Below are positions 1 through 6,540 of a DNA stretch of 11,613 bases, in pieces. The stretch spans positions 1 to 11,613 of the forward strand of contig QNCA01000017.1 in assembly GCA_003644325.1 (NCBI GenBank), in the 5' to 3' direction. Below the pieces are notes generated by a model. The model did no database searches, was not told the origin of the DNA, and saw only the letters and a program-made list of their open reading frames with translations. The stretch's first letter is position 1; each line of letters begins with the position of its first letter. The stretch is from Planctomycetota bacterium. Its GTDB lineage: Bacteria; Planctomycetota; B129-G9. The translations under genes were made by a program, and so were the position numbers.

Positions 1-1
1 A

Positions 2-634
2 GACGGCGTGCCTTCCAGGCTCTTTTTCGTCATTCTTGCTCCCCCGTCAAAAAATACCGTCCTGCTGCATTGCCTGGCCGCCATCGCCAAATTGACCATA
101 GATGATAAAAGGCGCAATGCCCTGATAGGCGTGCGCGACGCCGCCGAATTCACGTCAATCATCGAAGAGAGCGGCGTTGAATTGAAGAAATACCTCTCCT
201 GCGGCGACATCATGGAGCGCTCCTTCGACGCTATCGCTCCTGATATGACGGTCAGAGACGTTCTTGACCTTTTTGCGGCAAAAGGCCTGGAAGGCGCACC
301 GGTCGTCAGCAAGGAGAATGTTCTTTTGGGAGAGATTACCGGCAAGGATCTCATCTCGCTGGGCCTGCCGGCATACATGGAGAACTTTCAGGACGTCGGT
401 TTTATTCCGGACTTCGAGCCCTTCGAGGAGTTTTTCAGGAAGGAGAAGGAATTGAAGGTTGCCGACGTTTTTTCGAGAGAGGTCTTCAGTGTGGGGGAAA
501 AAGACTCGGTACTCCGGGCCGCATTTTTCATGGTCACCAAGAACCGTCGCAGGGTGTACGTTACCTCGGACGACGGAAGGTTGACAGGCATAGTGAATCG
601 ATCCGATCTCATCTCTAAGGTCCTTTACGTCTAG
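2..634 (+). CDS. EIIA (PTS type 2-like) plus tandem CBS domain regulatory protein, 5' partial
   Basis: The reading frame is open from the first bases of the window and the family's N-terminal half is absent, so the gene begins upstream; the GTG at 8 is internal, not a start. The first ~65 visible residues (LFFVILAPPSKNTVLLHCLAAIA...) match the C-terminal part of the PTS EIIA type 2 / nitrogen-PTS fold. The phosphorylatable histidine would lie before the window and cannot be checked. Two CBS motifs follow, about residues 68-120 (IMERSFDAIAPDMTVRDVL...GAPVVSKENVLLGEITGKDL) and 150-210 (VADVFSREVFSVGEKDSVL...GRLTGIVNRSDL). CBS pairs usually bind adenosine nucleotides. It ends in TAG, 23 bases before the transporter gene, so the two are probably cotranscribed. 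I infer a cytosolic regulator of that transporter, responding to energy state or phosphotransfer. A sugar-transporting PTS role is unlikely, since no EIIB or EIIC is visible. Confidence 0.8.
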   Translation, partial: DGVPSRLFFVILAPPSKNTVLLHCLAAIAKLTIDDKRRNALIGVRDAAEFTSIIEESGVELKKYLSCGDIMERSFDAIAPDMTVRDVLDLFAAKGLEGAPVVSKENVLLGEITGKDLISLGLPAYMENFQDVGFIPDFEPFEEFFRKEKELKVADVFSREVFSVGEKDSVLRAAFFMVTKNRRRVYVTSDDGRLTGIVNRSDLISKVLYV

Positions 635-657
635 CTTTCCTCCGCGATCGATAAACC

Positions 658-2022
658 ATGACGGCAGAAAATACAGGAGGGCTTTTTTCAACGATTTCCG
701 GCGATGCCGGCGGCTCCACCACCCCGGCGATTGTCGCGATCGCCGTTTTCACCCTCGCCTACATTGCGATTATCTCCGAGAAAATCCATCGCACCATAGT
801 GGCAATAATCGGGGCCGTGCTCGTAATGGGGTTGGGGGCCATCAGCCAGCACAAGGCGTTTCAGGAATACGTTGACCTGAACGTCATCTTCCTCCTGGCC
901 GGCATGATGATAGTGGTGCATATCATGTCCGAGACCGGCATTTTCCAGTGGCTGGCAATCTCTCTGGCAAAACTTGCACGCGGTCGCCCGACAAGCATAT
1001 TGATACTGCTCGCTCTCAGCACCGGGATAGTCTCCGCTTTTTTGGACAACGTCACCACGGTGCTCCTCATGGTGCCGATTACGCTTTTACTGGCGGAACA
1101 ACTGCGCGTTACACCGATACCCTTTCTGATTTGCGAGGTGCTCGCGTCCAACATAGGCGGCGCGGCCACGCTCATCGGCGACCCGCCGAACATTCTGATT
1201 GGCAGCGCCGCGGGGCTTTCGTTCAACGACTTCCTGGTCAACCTCGGCCCCGTTATAGTTGTCATTCTCGTGGCATTCGCCTTTTGCCTGTGGCTGGTTT
1301 TCAGAAAGACCTTTCACGTCTCTATCGAAGTGCGGGCACGCATTATCGAAATGAATCCCGCCCGAGCGATAAACGATAAAAAACTGCTCGTCAAATGCCT
1401 CATCGGCCTGGGAATCGTTTTGGCGGGCTTCTTTTTACATTCGCTGCTTAACATCGAGCCCGCCACAATCGCGCTCGGCGGCGCCGCGCTCCTGATGCTC
1501 ATTACAAAAACGAACCCGGAAAAGGTGCTGAAAGAGGCCGAGTGGTCGACACTCTTCTTTTTCGTCGGGCTGTTTGTGCTTGTAGGCGGCCTGGTGGAGA
1601 CGGGCGTTATCGAAAAAATATCCTGGGTTGCCTTCGACCTCACGGGCGGAGACCTTTGGCTCACCGCGCTGGGGCTGCTGTGGTTCGCCGCGATTGCCTC
1701 GGCGATAGTCGATAACATTCCTTTCGTCGCCACGGTCATTCCCATCATCCACAATATCGGCCCCAAGATCGCAAAGGCGGGCGGGAACGACCCTCACATT
1801 GTCACCAACATTCTGTGGTGGGCGCTGGCGCTGGGGGCGTGCCTCGGCGGCAACGGAACCATTATCGGCGCGTCCGCGAACGTGGTCGTGGCGGGCATGG
1901 CCGAGCGCAACGGTCACAAGATTACCTTCTTGAATTTTATGAAATTTGGTGTACCATTTACGCTGATGGCCCTGGTCATTTCCACCGCCTACATCATACT
2001 GCGCTATCTCATCCGGTGGTGA
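658..2022 (+). CDS. ArsB/NhaD-superfamily ion transporter (citrate/sodium or arsenite-type permease)
   Basis: A 454-residue, strongly hydrophobic inner-membrane protein of the ion transporter (IT) superfamily that includes ArsB, NhaD, the P-protein and YbiR. The two-fold internal repeat is visible. The first half has SAFLDNVTTVLLMVP (126-140) followed by ASNIGGAATLIGDPPNIL (163-180, with the GDPPN signature). The second half has the matching SAIVDNIPFVATVIPII and GGNGTIIGASANVVVAG. These paired DN(V/I) and GG-T-IG segments form the substrate and cation site in this superfamily. A hydrophilic loop near residues 216-245 separates the halves. No clear Shine-Dalgarno precedes ATG 658; an AGGAGG-like run lies just inside the gene but no in-frame start codon follows it closely. 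The substrate cannot be told from sequence: Na+/H+ exchange or an organic or oxyanion substrate are all possible. The EIIA-CBS neighbour suggests regulated ion flux rather than arsenite resistance, and no arsR, arsC or arsA is visible. Confidence 0.85.
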   Translation: MTAENTGGLFSTISGDAGGSTTPAIVAIAVFTLAYIAIISEKIHRTIVAIIGAVLVMGLGAISQHKAFQEYVDLNVIFLLAGMMIVVHIMSETGIFQWLAISLAKLARGRPTSILILLALSTGIVSAFLDNVTTVLLMVPITLLLAEQLRVTPIPFLICEVLASNIGGAATLIGDPPNILIGSAAGLSFNDFLVNLGPVIVVILVAFAFCLWLVFRKTFHVSIEVRARIIEMNPARAINDKKLLVKCLIGLGIVLAGFFLHSLLNIEPATIALGGAALLMLITKTNPEKVLKEAEWSTLFFFVGLFVLVGGLVETGVIEKISWVAFDLTGGDLWLTALGLLWFAAIASAIVDNIPFVATVIPIIHNIGPKIAKAGGNDPHIVTNILWWALALGACLGGNGTIIGASANVVVAGMAERNGHKITFLNFMKFGVPFTLMALVISTAYIILRYLIRW

Positions 2023-2076
2023 ACAAAACCGGCCATGTTTGCGCGGTCATGATCCGGAGATGTGCGGGAGGCGGCC

Positions 2077-2493
2077 ATGGATTTCGAAGATGTGCAGAGA
2101 ATTATGAAAGAAGGCGGCGTCGGCCTTCCGGCCACGACGGACGGCGAGCGCGCAGCCCTCAGGCCGATGGGCGGCTGGGCCTGGGTCGGCGGCGAACTGT
2201 GGTGCGCCACCTTAGACAAGAGCGCCAAGGCCGCGGACATAAGGAAGAAGCCTTACGTCGAGTATTGCTTTAACGACAAGGCGTGGAATCATGTTCGCAT
2301 CAGCGGACCCACGACCATCAGCACGGACAATGCGGACAAGAAAAAACTGTACGGCCTTGTCCCAATCCTGAAGCAATACATCGACGACCCTGAAAGCCCC
2401 GAATACGTGGTCTTGCGCACGCGGGTGGAACGGATAAGATACATCGGCGCGACTGAAACGGAATACACGGACGTCGCGCCGCCCAAACTGTGA
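2077..2493 (+). CDS. pyridoxamine 5'-phosphate oxidase-like (PNPOx-fold) flavin-binding family protein
   Basis: A 138-residue protein with the split-barrel layout of small PNPOx-like proteins: an N-terminal helix (FEDVQRIMKEGGVG), a first strand set reading LPATTDGERAALRPMGGWAWVGGELWCATLDKSAKAADIRKKP, then VEYCFNDKAWNHVRISGPTTI and a C-terminal VVLRTRVERIRYIG strand. The RPM and the T-x-x-K-x-x-x-I segments are typical of the family. The usual ligand is FMN, F420 or haem; which one is used here is not visible. I chose ATG 2077 because GGGAGG ends 5 bases before it. The in-frame GTG at 2062 has a GGAG only 2 bases away and would add five poorly conserved residues. The gene sits 54 bases after the transporter and 64 before the PLP enzyme. 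The family is mostly uncharacterised, and true pyridoxine oxidase (PdxH) activity is unlikely at this length. Confidence 0.75.
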   Translation: MDFEDVQRIMKEGGVGLPATTDGERAALRPMGGWAWVGGELWCATLDKSAKAADIRKKPYVEYCFNDKAWNHVRISGPTTISTDNADKKKLYGLVPILKQYIDDPESPEYVVLRTRVERIRYIGATETEYTDVAPPKL

Positions 2494-2557
2494 ACGGTGA
2501 TTGGCACTGAAAGGGATACGTTATCAACTGCAATTGTTTTTTGGAGGATAGAAACCC

Positions 2558-3745
2558 ATGGCTGATGCACTGAAATACCTCGAGGCCGAGATCAAGGACC
2601 TCAAGGACCAGAGCCTCTATTCCTGGCCGCGTACGCTCGACGGCGCAAACAAGGCGATATGCGTCTATGACAACAAGGAGGTCATCAACCTCTCGGCAAA
2701 CAATTACCTGGGCCTGTGCGACCACCCGAAGATAGTGGAGCGCGCCCTGGAATACACTAAGAAATACGGCGCGGGCCCCGGCGCCGTGCGCACAATCGCG
2801 GGTTCCATGAAGATCCACCTGGACCTGGAGGAAAAAATCGCCGATTTCAAGCACTGCGAGGCGTGCCTGCTCTTCCAGTCCGGCTACACCGCCAACGCCG
2901 GCACCTCCGCCGCCATCCTGGACAAGCAATCAATCGTCTTCAGCGACCAGTTGAACCACGCCAGCATCATCGACGGCATTCGCATCTCCGGTACCGCAAA
3001 GGGCATCTACAAACACAGCGACATGGACCACCTGAAGCAGTTGCTGGAAGAAAACAGGGACAAGGAATACAACCGGCGGCTGCTCGTGACCGACGGCGTG
3101 TTCAGCATGGACGGCGACATCGCCAAACTGCCAGAACTGGTCGAACTCGCCAGGGAGTACGACTGCATTATGATGATTGATGACGCGCATTCTTCGGGCG
3201 TGCTGGGCAGTCACGGCCGCGGAACGGTCGACCACTACAATCTGCACGGCCAGGTGGACATCCAGGTCGGCACGCTTTCCAAGGCCATTGGAGCCCTTGG
3301 CGGCTATGTGGTCGGCACGCGGGCGCTTATAGACTGGCTGATGAACCGCGGCCGCCCGATTCTCTTCTCCACCAGCCTGCCCCCCGCGGTCGTCGGAGCG
3401 GTGGACGCCGCGTTTGATTTGCTGAAGGAGGACGACAGCCTGGTGAAACAACTCTGGCAAAACCGAGAGTACTGGGTCAAGGGCCTCCAGGAGGCCGGCT
3501 TCGATGTCGGCCAGTCCGCGACGCCCATCGTCCCCATCATAGCCGGAGAGAACGAGAAGGCCGTCACCCTGAGCCGACGCCTGTTCGAGGAAGGACTTTT
3601 CGCGCAGAGCATCGTCTTCCCGACCGTTCCGCGCGGCACCGCGCGCGTGCGCACCATCGTCACCGCCAAGCACACGCCCGACATACTCGACCGCGCCCTC
3701 GAAATTTTCACAAAGGTCGGCAAGGAACTCGAAATCATCAGTTAG
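2558..3745 (+). CDS. kbl: PLP-dependent alpha-oxoamine synthase: glycine C-acetyltransferase (2-amino-3-ketobutyrate CoA ligase)/BioF family
   Basis: A full-length 395-residue fold-type I PLP enzyme of the alpha-oxoamine synthase family, which condenses an amino acid with an acyl-CoA. Visible landmarks are NLSANNYLGL (44-53), GAGPGAVRTIAGS (71-83), the PLP-stacking histidine in QLNHASI (H134), MIDDAHSSGVLG (D208 and H211 contact PLP) and the Schiff-base lysine K242 in GTLSKAIGALGGY. Start ATG 2558 follows GGAGG (2543-2547) at 10 bases. In the family, KBL makes or splits 2-amino-3-ketobutyrate from glycine and acetyl-CoA in threonine turnover, while BioF uses alanine and pimeloyl-ACP/CoA. The TLSKA lysine motif and overall look favour the glycine C-acetyltransferase annotation. 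No threonine dehydrogenase (tdh) or other bio genes are adjacent, so the acyl donor is not fixed by context and the gene symbol is tentative. It ends in TAG directly before a strong stem-loop. Confidence 0.82.
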   Translation: MADALKYLEAEIKDLKDQSLYSWPRTLDGANKAICVYDNKEVINLSANNYLGLCDHPKIVERALEYTKKYGAGPGAVRTIAGSMKIHLDLEEKIADFKHCEACLLFQSGYTANAGTSAAILDKQSIVFSDQLNHASIIDGIRISGTAKGIYKHSDMDHLKQLLEENRDKEYNRRLLVTDGVFSMDGDIAKLPELVELAREYDCIMMIDDAHSSGVLGSHGRGTVDHYNLHGQVDIQVGTLSKAIGALGGYVVGTRALIDWLMNRGRPILFSTSLPPAVVGAVDAAFDLLKEDDSLVKQLWQNREYWVKGLQEAGFDVGQSATPIVPIIAGENEKAVTLSRRLFEEGLFAQSIVFPTVPRGTARVRTIVTAKHTPDILDRALEIFTKVGKELEIIS

Positions 3746-3812
3746 CCGAAATAGGGCGCCGACCGCGGGCCGTCTCCGGACCGTGTCGGCGCGGCGCTTG
3801 CGTGGATTTCGG
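3746..3812 (+). terminator. three-tier stem-loop after the PLP enzyme gene, possible terminator
   Basis: Starting on the base after the TAG stop, three nested complementary arms fold together: CCGAAAT (3746-3752) with ATTTCGG (3806-3812), GCGCCGAC (3756-3763) with GTCGGCGC (3785-3792), and CGGGCCG (3766-3772) with CGGACCG (3777-3783, one mismatch) around the loop TCTC. No T-run follows, so it is not a classic intrinsic terminator. It could be an mRNA 3'-end stabiliser, a weak terminator or a REP-like repeat. It ends about 10 bases before the next gene's ribosome binding site. Confidence 0.45.
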
Positions 3813-3832
3813 TGGAGAGATTGGAGGAAGCC

Positions 3833-4342
3833 ATGTCAAAACCCGCAAGGAAATCGAAGAAAAGGGCATCCTCGCGGCCTCGTGACGGCAAGATATACTC
3901 ACTGGAAGTCTCCCTTTTGAAGGGGTGGATAACCGAGGAGTTCGCCAGAAAAAACAAAGAGGTATCCCGCACGATAGAAATCCGCGGCGACCAGACGTTG
4001 CACGACCTTCACAATGTCATCTTCGACGCCTTCGACCGCTTTGATGAACACCTGTACGAGTTCCAGTTCGGCGAAAAACCCCGCGACCGCGGCGCTGTGC
4101 GCTACGGGCGTCCGGAGGTTCCCGAAATGGATTACGAAGACGCCTCCGCAGCCGCCGTCGGGGCGTTGGGCCTGGCCGTAGGAGACGTGTTTTTCTACTG
4201 GTTCGACTTCGGGGACGATTGGTGGCACCAGATTAAAGTCCTCGCTATCGGCGAGAAGCCGCGAAAGGGAAAGTACCCCAGAATCATCAGCCGGGTCGGA
4301 GAAAGTCCGCCCCAGTACCCGCCTCTGGACGAGGAAGACTGA
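3833..4342 (+). CDS. plasmid pRiA4b ORF-3-like family protein
   Basis: A 169-residue protein matching the pRiA4b ORF-3-like (IS1096 TnpR-like) domain. After a basic N-terminal tail (SKPARKSKKRASSRPRDGK) come RTIEIRGDQTLHDLHNVIFDAFDRFDEHLYEF, the core signature, and later DVFFYWFDFGDDWWHQIKVLAIGE, the conserved FDFGDxWxHxI strand. The C terminus PRIISRVGESPPQYPP replaces the C-x-G-x-x-x-PPED ending common in the family, so the usual cysteine is missing. ATG 3833 follows GGAGG (3823-3827) at 5 bases; an in-frame GTG at 3812 has no such site. The biochemical role of the domain is not established; it occurs on plasmids, near insertion sequences and in chromosomes. The gene converges on rtcA with only 48 bases between them and no visible terminator. 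Confidence 0.8.
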   Translation: MSKPARKSKKRASSRPRDGKIYSLEVSLLKGWITEEFARKNKEVSRTIEIRGDQTLHDLHNVIFDAFDRFDEHLYEFQFGEKPRDRGAVRYGRPEVPEMDYEDASAAAVGALGLAVGDVFFYWFDFGDDWWHQIKVLAIGEKPRKGKYPRIISRVGESPPQYPPLDEED

Positions 4343-4390
4343 GACGAGAACAAGGAATAATTCACGGGAATGCAGGATAATAGAGACGGT

Positions 4391-5449
4391 TTACCCGGAT
4401 GCCCGAGGTCGCACTGTAACAACGTTTCTCGTCTCCTTTTTCCCAACAATGATTTCCACATCCGTGAACTTACGGATGACGTCCGCATTGGTGAGAAGAT
4501 GCCGTGTAATCCGCGGCGTGGAAAAGGCGCTCTCGCCCTTGCACAGCGCGAGCGGCAACAATAACTGGTCGGCAAGATATTTATCGACCGTTGCTTCGGA
4601 GCGGTGGAATTCGATGAACTCCTCAACCATCTCGTCCGCAATCTTTTCCGCCTTTTTGCCTATCTTGCCCAGGCCGAAATAACATGCGCCGGAGTTTTCA
4701 TATTCGGCAAAGAGGAACACATACGTCCCGCGGCCCACGCCGGAAAACGTTCTTATCTCGGTCTTGAACTTCCTGATGTTTCTGCTTTTCAACTGCGACG
4801 CCGTCTGCTTGATGAATCGCTCGGCGATGTTTCGCGGCAGGTTATCGACGGCGGCGCGGATTGTCAGGCGCTTAAGTTTCCCGCGATCCGCGATTAGGAG
4901 CGGGAAGAAGCCTGCAGCGGGGCGGATGGTCGCGCGTATCTCTCCGCCGCCCTTCGGGTAGAACCCCGGCGAGACAAGTTCGAGGTCGATATCGAGACCG
5001 ATTCTTCGCATGAAGGGCAGCCACTGCAAATCGAGGTAATCGTAGATGGGCGCGAAATGGTTATGGGTGCCGCCGCGGATGACGACTTCGGACGACCCTT
5101 CCGCCAGCGACAGCGGCAGTGCGATTGTCTGGAGGACCAGGCCGGTACTGCCCGCTGTCCCGATGTCTATTTCGTGCTTTCCGGCAGTTATTTTGCCGGG
5201 CACGAACGAGAGTTCGCGCGAGGCCTTTTCCGCGCCCTCGACTTCCGCCGAGCAGACGCGCTGCGTCGCCAGGACGCACCGGACATGCTGATTGCGCAGG
5301 CCAGGGTTGGGGCGGTTGCGGCGGATGTTGACTATCCTGAAAGGCTTGCCCGTTATGGCCGAGAGCGTGAGCGCGCTGCGGACTATCTGGCCGCCGCCCT
5401 CGCCCCGTGCGCCGTCTATCATCACGAATTTTACGTCGGAGTAGTCCAT
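4391..5449 (-). CDS. rtcA: RNA 3'-terminal phosphate cyclase
   Basis: A 352-residue, full-length RtcA. The enzyme uses ATP to convert an RNA 3'-phosphate into a 2',3'-cyclic phosphate through enzyme-AMP and RNA-3'-pp-A intermediates. Signatures visible in order are MIDGARGEGGGQIVRSALTL (10-29), RPNPGLRNQHV, GSTGLVLQTIALPL, GGTHNHFAPIYDYL, SPGFYPKGGGEI, YLADQLLLPLAL and RHLLTNADVIRKF. The histidine in RHLLTN, about residue 317, aligns with the adenylated catalytic histidine of E. coli RtcA (His309). No rtcB ligase and no sigma54 activator rtcR lie in the window, so this is a solitary copy. The start gives a normal N terminus, but no convincing Shine-Dalgarno precedes it, because a repeat element begins only about 6 bases upstream. 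Ends in TAA. Confidence 0.93.
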   Translation of the reverse strand: MDYSDVKFVMIDGARGEGGGQIVRSALTLSAITGKPFRIVNIRRNRPNPGLRNQHVRCVLATQRVCSAEVEGAEKASRELSFVPGKITAGKHEIDIGTAGSTGLVLQTIALPLSLAEGSSEVVIRGGTHNHFAPIYDYLDLQWLPFMRRIGLDIDLELVSPGFYPKGGGEIRATIRPAAGFFPLLIADRGKLKRLTIRAAVDNLPRNIAERFIKQTASQLKSRNIRKFKTEIRTFSGVGRGTYVFLFAEYENSGACYFGLGKIGKKAEKIADEMVEEFIEFHRSEATVDKYLADQLLLPLALCKGESAFSTPRITRHLLTNADVIRKFTDVEIIVGKKETRNVVTVRPRASG

Positions 5450-5454
5450 TGGCT

Positions 5455-5557
5455 GTTCGGGTCAGATCCCGGAGCGCCCGGTGTTCGGGGTCAGACCACC
5501 ATTCCACGAGCCGGCCCCGACAAGTCGGGGCCGCGCTCCGTAAATAGGGCCTGACCC
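5455..5557. repeat. GGGTCAG-bounded palindromic repeat (REP/MITE-like) abutting the rtcA start
   Basis: A compact repeat built of nested arms: GGGTCAG (5459-5465) with CTGACCC (5551-5557), CGGAGCGC (5470-5477) with GCGCTCCG (5533-5540), and a near-perfect palindrome CGGCCCCGAC-AA-GTCGGGGCCG (5512-5533). A second copy of the left end, GTTCGGGGTCAGA, lies at 5483-5495 beside GTTCGGGTCAGA at 5455-5466, so the unit may be a 70-bp element (5488-5557) with a duplicated left arm. GGGTCAG-type ends are reminiscent of repeats mobilised in trans by REP-associated tyrosine (Y1) transposases; that link is inference. No transposase is present in the window. Confidence 0.6.
5512..5533. other. 10-bp perfect hairpin with AA loop
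   Basis: CGGCCCCGAC and GTCGGGGCCG are exact complements separated by AA. It forms the core of the GGGTCAG-bounded repeat upstream of rtcA. There is no T-tract on either strand, so I treat it as the structural core of the repeat rather than a terminator. Confidence 0.7.
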
Positions 5558-5588
5558 GCCCGCCGCGGATTAAGGCATGTAGAAACTA

Positions 5589-5757
5589 CTCAAGTTGACT
5601 GACTTTTTGTTAACCTCGGTGACTGTCACCAATTACGGAGCCGTTCCGCCCTTGTCGGAACGGATCGTAGATTGGTGACTGTCACCGTAAGGTGTTGTGA
5701 AGCAGCAGATTATAATCAAGCGCTCACCATCATCCAGAAAAAGTCAGTCAACTTGAG
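5589..5757. mobile_element. 169-bp MITE-like element with 20-bp terminal inverted repeats
   Basis: The left end CTCAAGTTGACTGACTTTTT (5589-5608) is the exact reverse complement of the right end AAAAAGTCAGTCAACTTGAG (5738-5757). The element is flanked by AAACTA at 5583-5588 and again at 5758-5763, a 6-bp direct repeat that looks like a target-site duplication (the match extends to AGAAACTA if the last two element bases on the right are counted). There is no coding capacity, so it would be a non-autonomous element moved in trans. A second hairpin repeat (5617-5687) lies inside it. The right duplication contains the TAG stop of the kinase gene. Confidence 0.8.
5617..5687. repeat. 71-bp hairpin repeat with GGTGACTGTCACC ends nested in the MITE-like element
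   Basis: CGGTGACTGTCACCAAT (5617-5633) and ATTGGTGACTGTCACCG (5671-5687) are inverted copies differing only at the central base, and each contains GGTGAC-T-GTCACC, itself a palindrome. Between them CCGTTCCG (5641-5648) pairs with CGGAACGG (5656-5663) around the loop CCCTTGT. The whole unit can fold into one long imperfect hairpin. It is probably a separate repeat inserted into, or carried by, the larger element; the palindromic ends could also be a protein-binding operator. Confidence 0.65.
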
Positions 5758-5760
5758 AAA

Positions 5761-6318
5761 CTATTTTCTCCCGCGGGACTTGTGCGCGCGCGGGACGTTG
5801 TTCAGTTTGCCCCTGCCGCGGGCAAGGAGCGCCTTGATGTGCGCGACGGTTTCCATTATGCCGAGGTTCGTGGTGTCGATGATAATCCCCAGTTTGTCGG
5901 CATCCGCGTGCATTGAATTGTGAAGTTTCTTGACCTGCTGCCTTCGCCTTTTGGAGCCGGTCTTCATTGCCTCGCGCTGTTGAATCACTTGCAGGCGGCC
6001 CGAGAGCGTGTAGACATATATGGCGGTGTTCGCGGTCTTCAGCGCGTCGCGGAAGGTCGCCAGGTCCTCACCGGCGGGAAACACCCCGTCAATGATGACG
6101 GTATAGCCGGCGGCCAGAAAATTGTCCGTCAGGGAGGCGGCATTGCGGTAAGCCAGATTGATTTGCTCCCGGGTAAGGCTGTAATTGGTTACCAGGTGCC
6201 GCAGGATGTCCACGTCGATATGCACGCCCTTCCTGATTGATCTGCTGAGAATGTGCGATATGGTGGATTTGCCCACGCCGGAAGGACCGTTGATAATGAT
6301 AACCTTGTTACTGCTCAT
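5761..6318 (-). CDS. small P-loop nucleoside/nucleotide kinase-like protein (AAA_33/zeta-type fold)
   Basis: A 185-residue P-loop NTPase. It starts VIIINGPSGVGKSTIS, with the Walker A motif GPSGVGKS at residues 11-18. HIDVDILRHLV (D35, D37, R40) resembles the substrate-binding DxDxxR of small kinases. TVIIDGVFPAGED (73-85) is the second core strand. VIQQREAMKTGSKRRRQQVKK gives the arginine-rich lid, and IIIDTTNLGIMETV is the typical last strand and helix. This order fits gluconate/shikimate-like, polynucleotide-kinase-like or zeta-toxin-like kinases; the substrate is unknown. The C-terminal tail (RGRGKLNNVPRAHKSRGRK) is very basic and might bind nucleic acid. It reads toward rtcA on the same strand but is separated from it by 311 bases of repeats. 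No clear Shine-Dalgarno precedes ATG 6318, and no antitoxin-like partner is adjacent. Its stop TAG lies inside the target duplication of the MITE-like element. Confidence 0.75.
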   Translation of the reverse strand: MSSNKVIIINGPSGVGKSTISHILSRSIRKGVHIDVDILRHLVTNYSLTREQINLAYRNAASLTDNFLAAGYTVIIDGVFPAGEDLATFRDALKTANTAIYVYTLSGRLQVIQQREAMKTGSKRRRQQVKKLHNSMHADADKLGIIIDTTNLGIMETVAHIKALLARGRGKLNNVPRAHKSRGRK

Positions 6319-6369
6319 TCGCGGATTCTCAAAAGAGGTTTCGAAGCAAATCCTTTTGACAACACGCAG

Positions 6370-6540
6370 TCATCGTATGGCCGACGCGCGGAATTTCTCC
6401 AAGCATGCTTCTCAAGATACATCGACAGGGCAGACGTGTCCAGCAGATTCCCCGCCCGTGGAAGGATGCACGTGGAAGGAGGCGATGTCTTGAAACTTGG
6501 CCCGGGTATGCTAAACTGGGCATTTCGTCCAACCTGTTGA
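6370..6540 (+). pseudogene. decayed fragment resembling the arginine deiminase/amidinotransferase superfamily
   Basis: In the spacer between the divergent kinase and glycosyltransferase genes, the plus-strand frame reads YGRRAEFLQACFSRYIDR (from 6376) and, further on, RMHVEGGDVLKLGPGML (6463-6513). The spacing of an R-R-x-E segment and then H-x-EGGDV-L-x-L-G-x-G-x-L resembles the guanidine-modifying (pentein) enzymes, where EGGDV is a conserved active-site motif. After a shift of frame the next bases read LGISS, as expected for the (V/I)GIS that follows in this family. There is no N-terminal domain, no C-terminal catalytic cysteine, and stops follow. I infer a gene relic cut by rearrangement. 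The match is short and judged by eye, so chance remains possible. Confidence 0.35.
6490..6517 (+). promoter_or_regulatory. possible sigma70-type promoter for the glycosyltransferase operon
   Basis: TTGAAA (6490-6495) is followed after 16 bases by TAAACT (6512-6517), 5/6 and 4/6 matches to the -35 and -10 consensus. It sits 33 bases before the first possible start codon (TTG 6551), a sensible position. Such matches arise by chance and the lineage's promoter consensus is unknown. Confidence 0.3.

Noticed and set aside
2318..3673. Minus-strand open frames opposite the PLP enzyme (about 200 and 250 codons).
   Set aside because: The plus strand encodes a complete enzyme with all active-site residues; the antisense translations show no recognisable domain.
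4343..4390. Terminator between the convergent pRiA4b ORF-3-like gene and rtcA.
   Set aside because: No stem-loop of useful length or T-run is visible on either strand.
6356..6361. Consensus -35 box TTGACA in the divergent spacer.
   Set aside because: No acceptable -10 hexamer lies 16-18 bases downstream.
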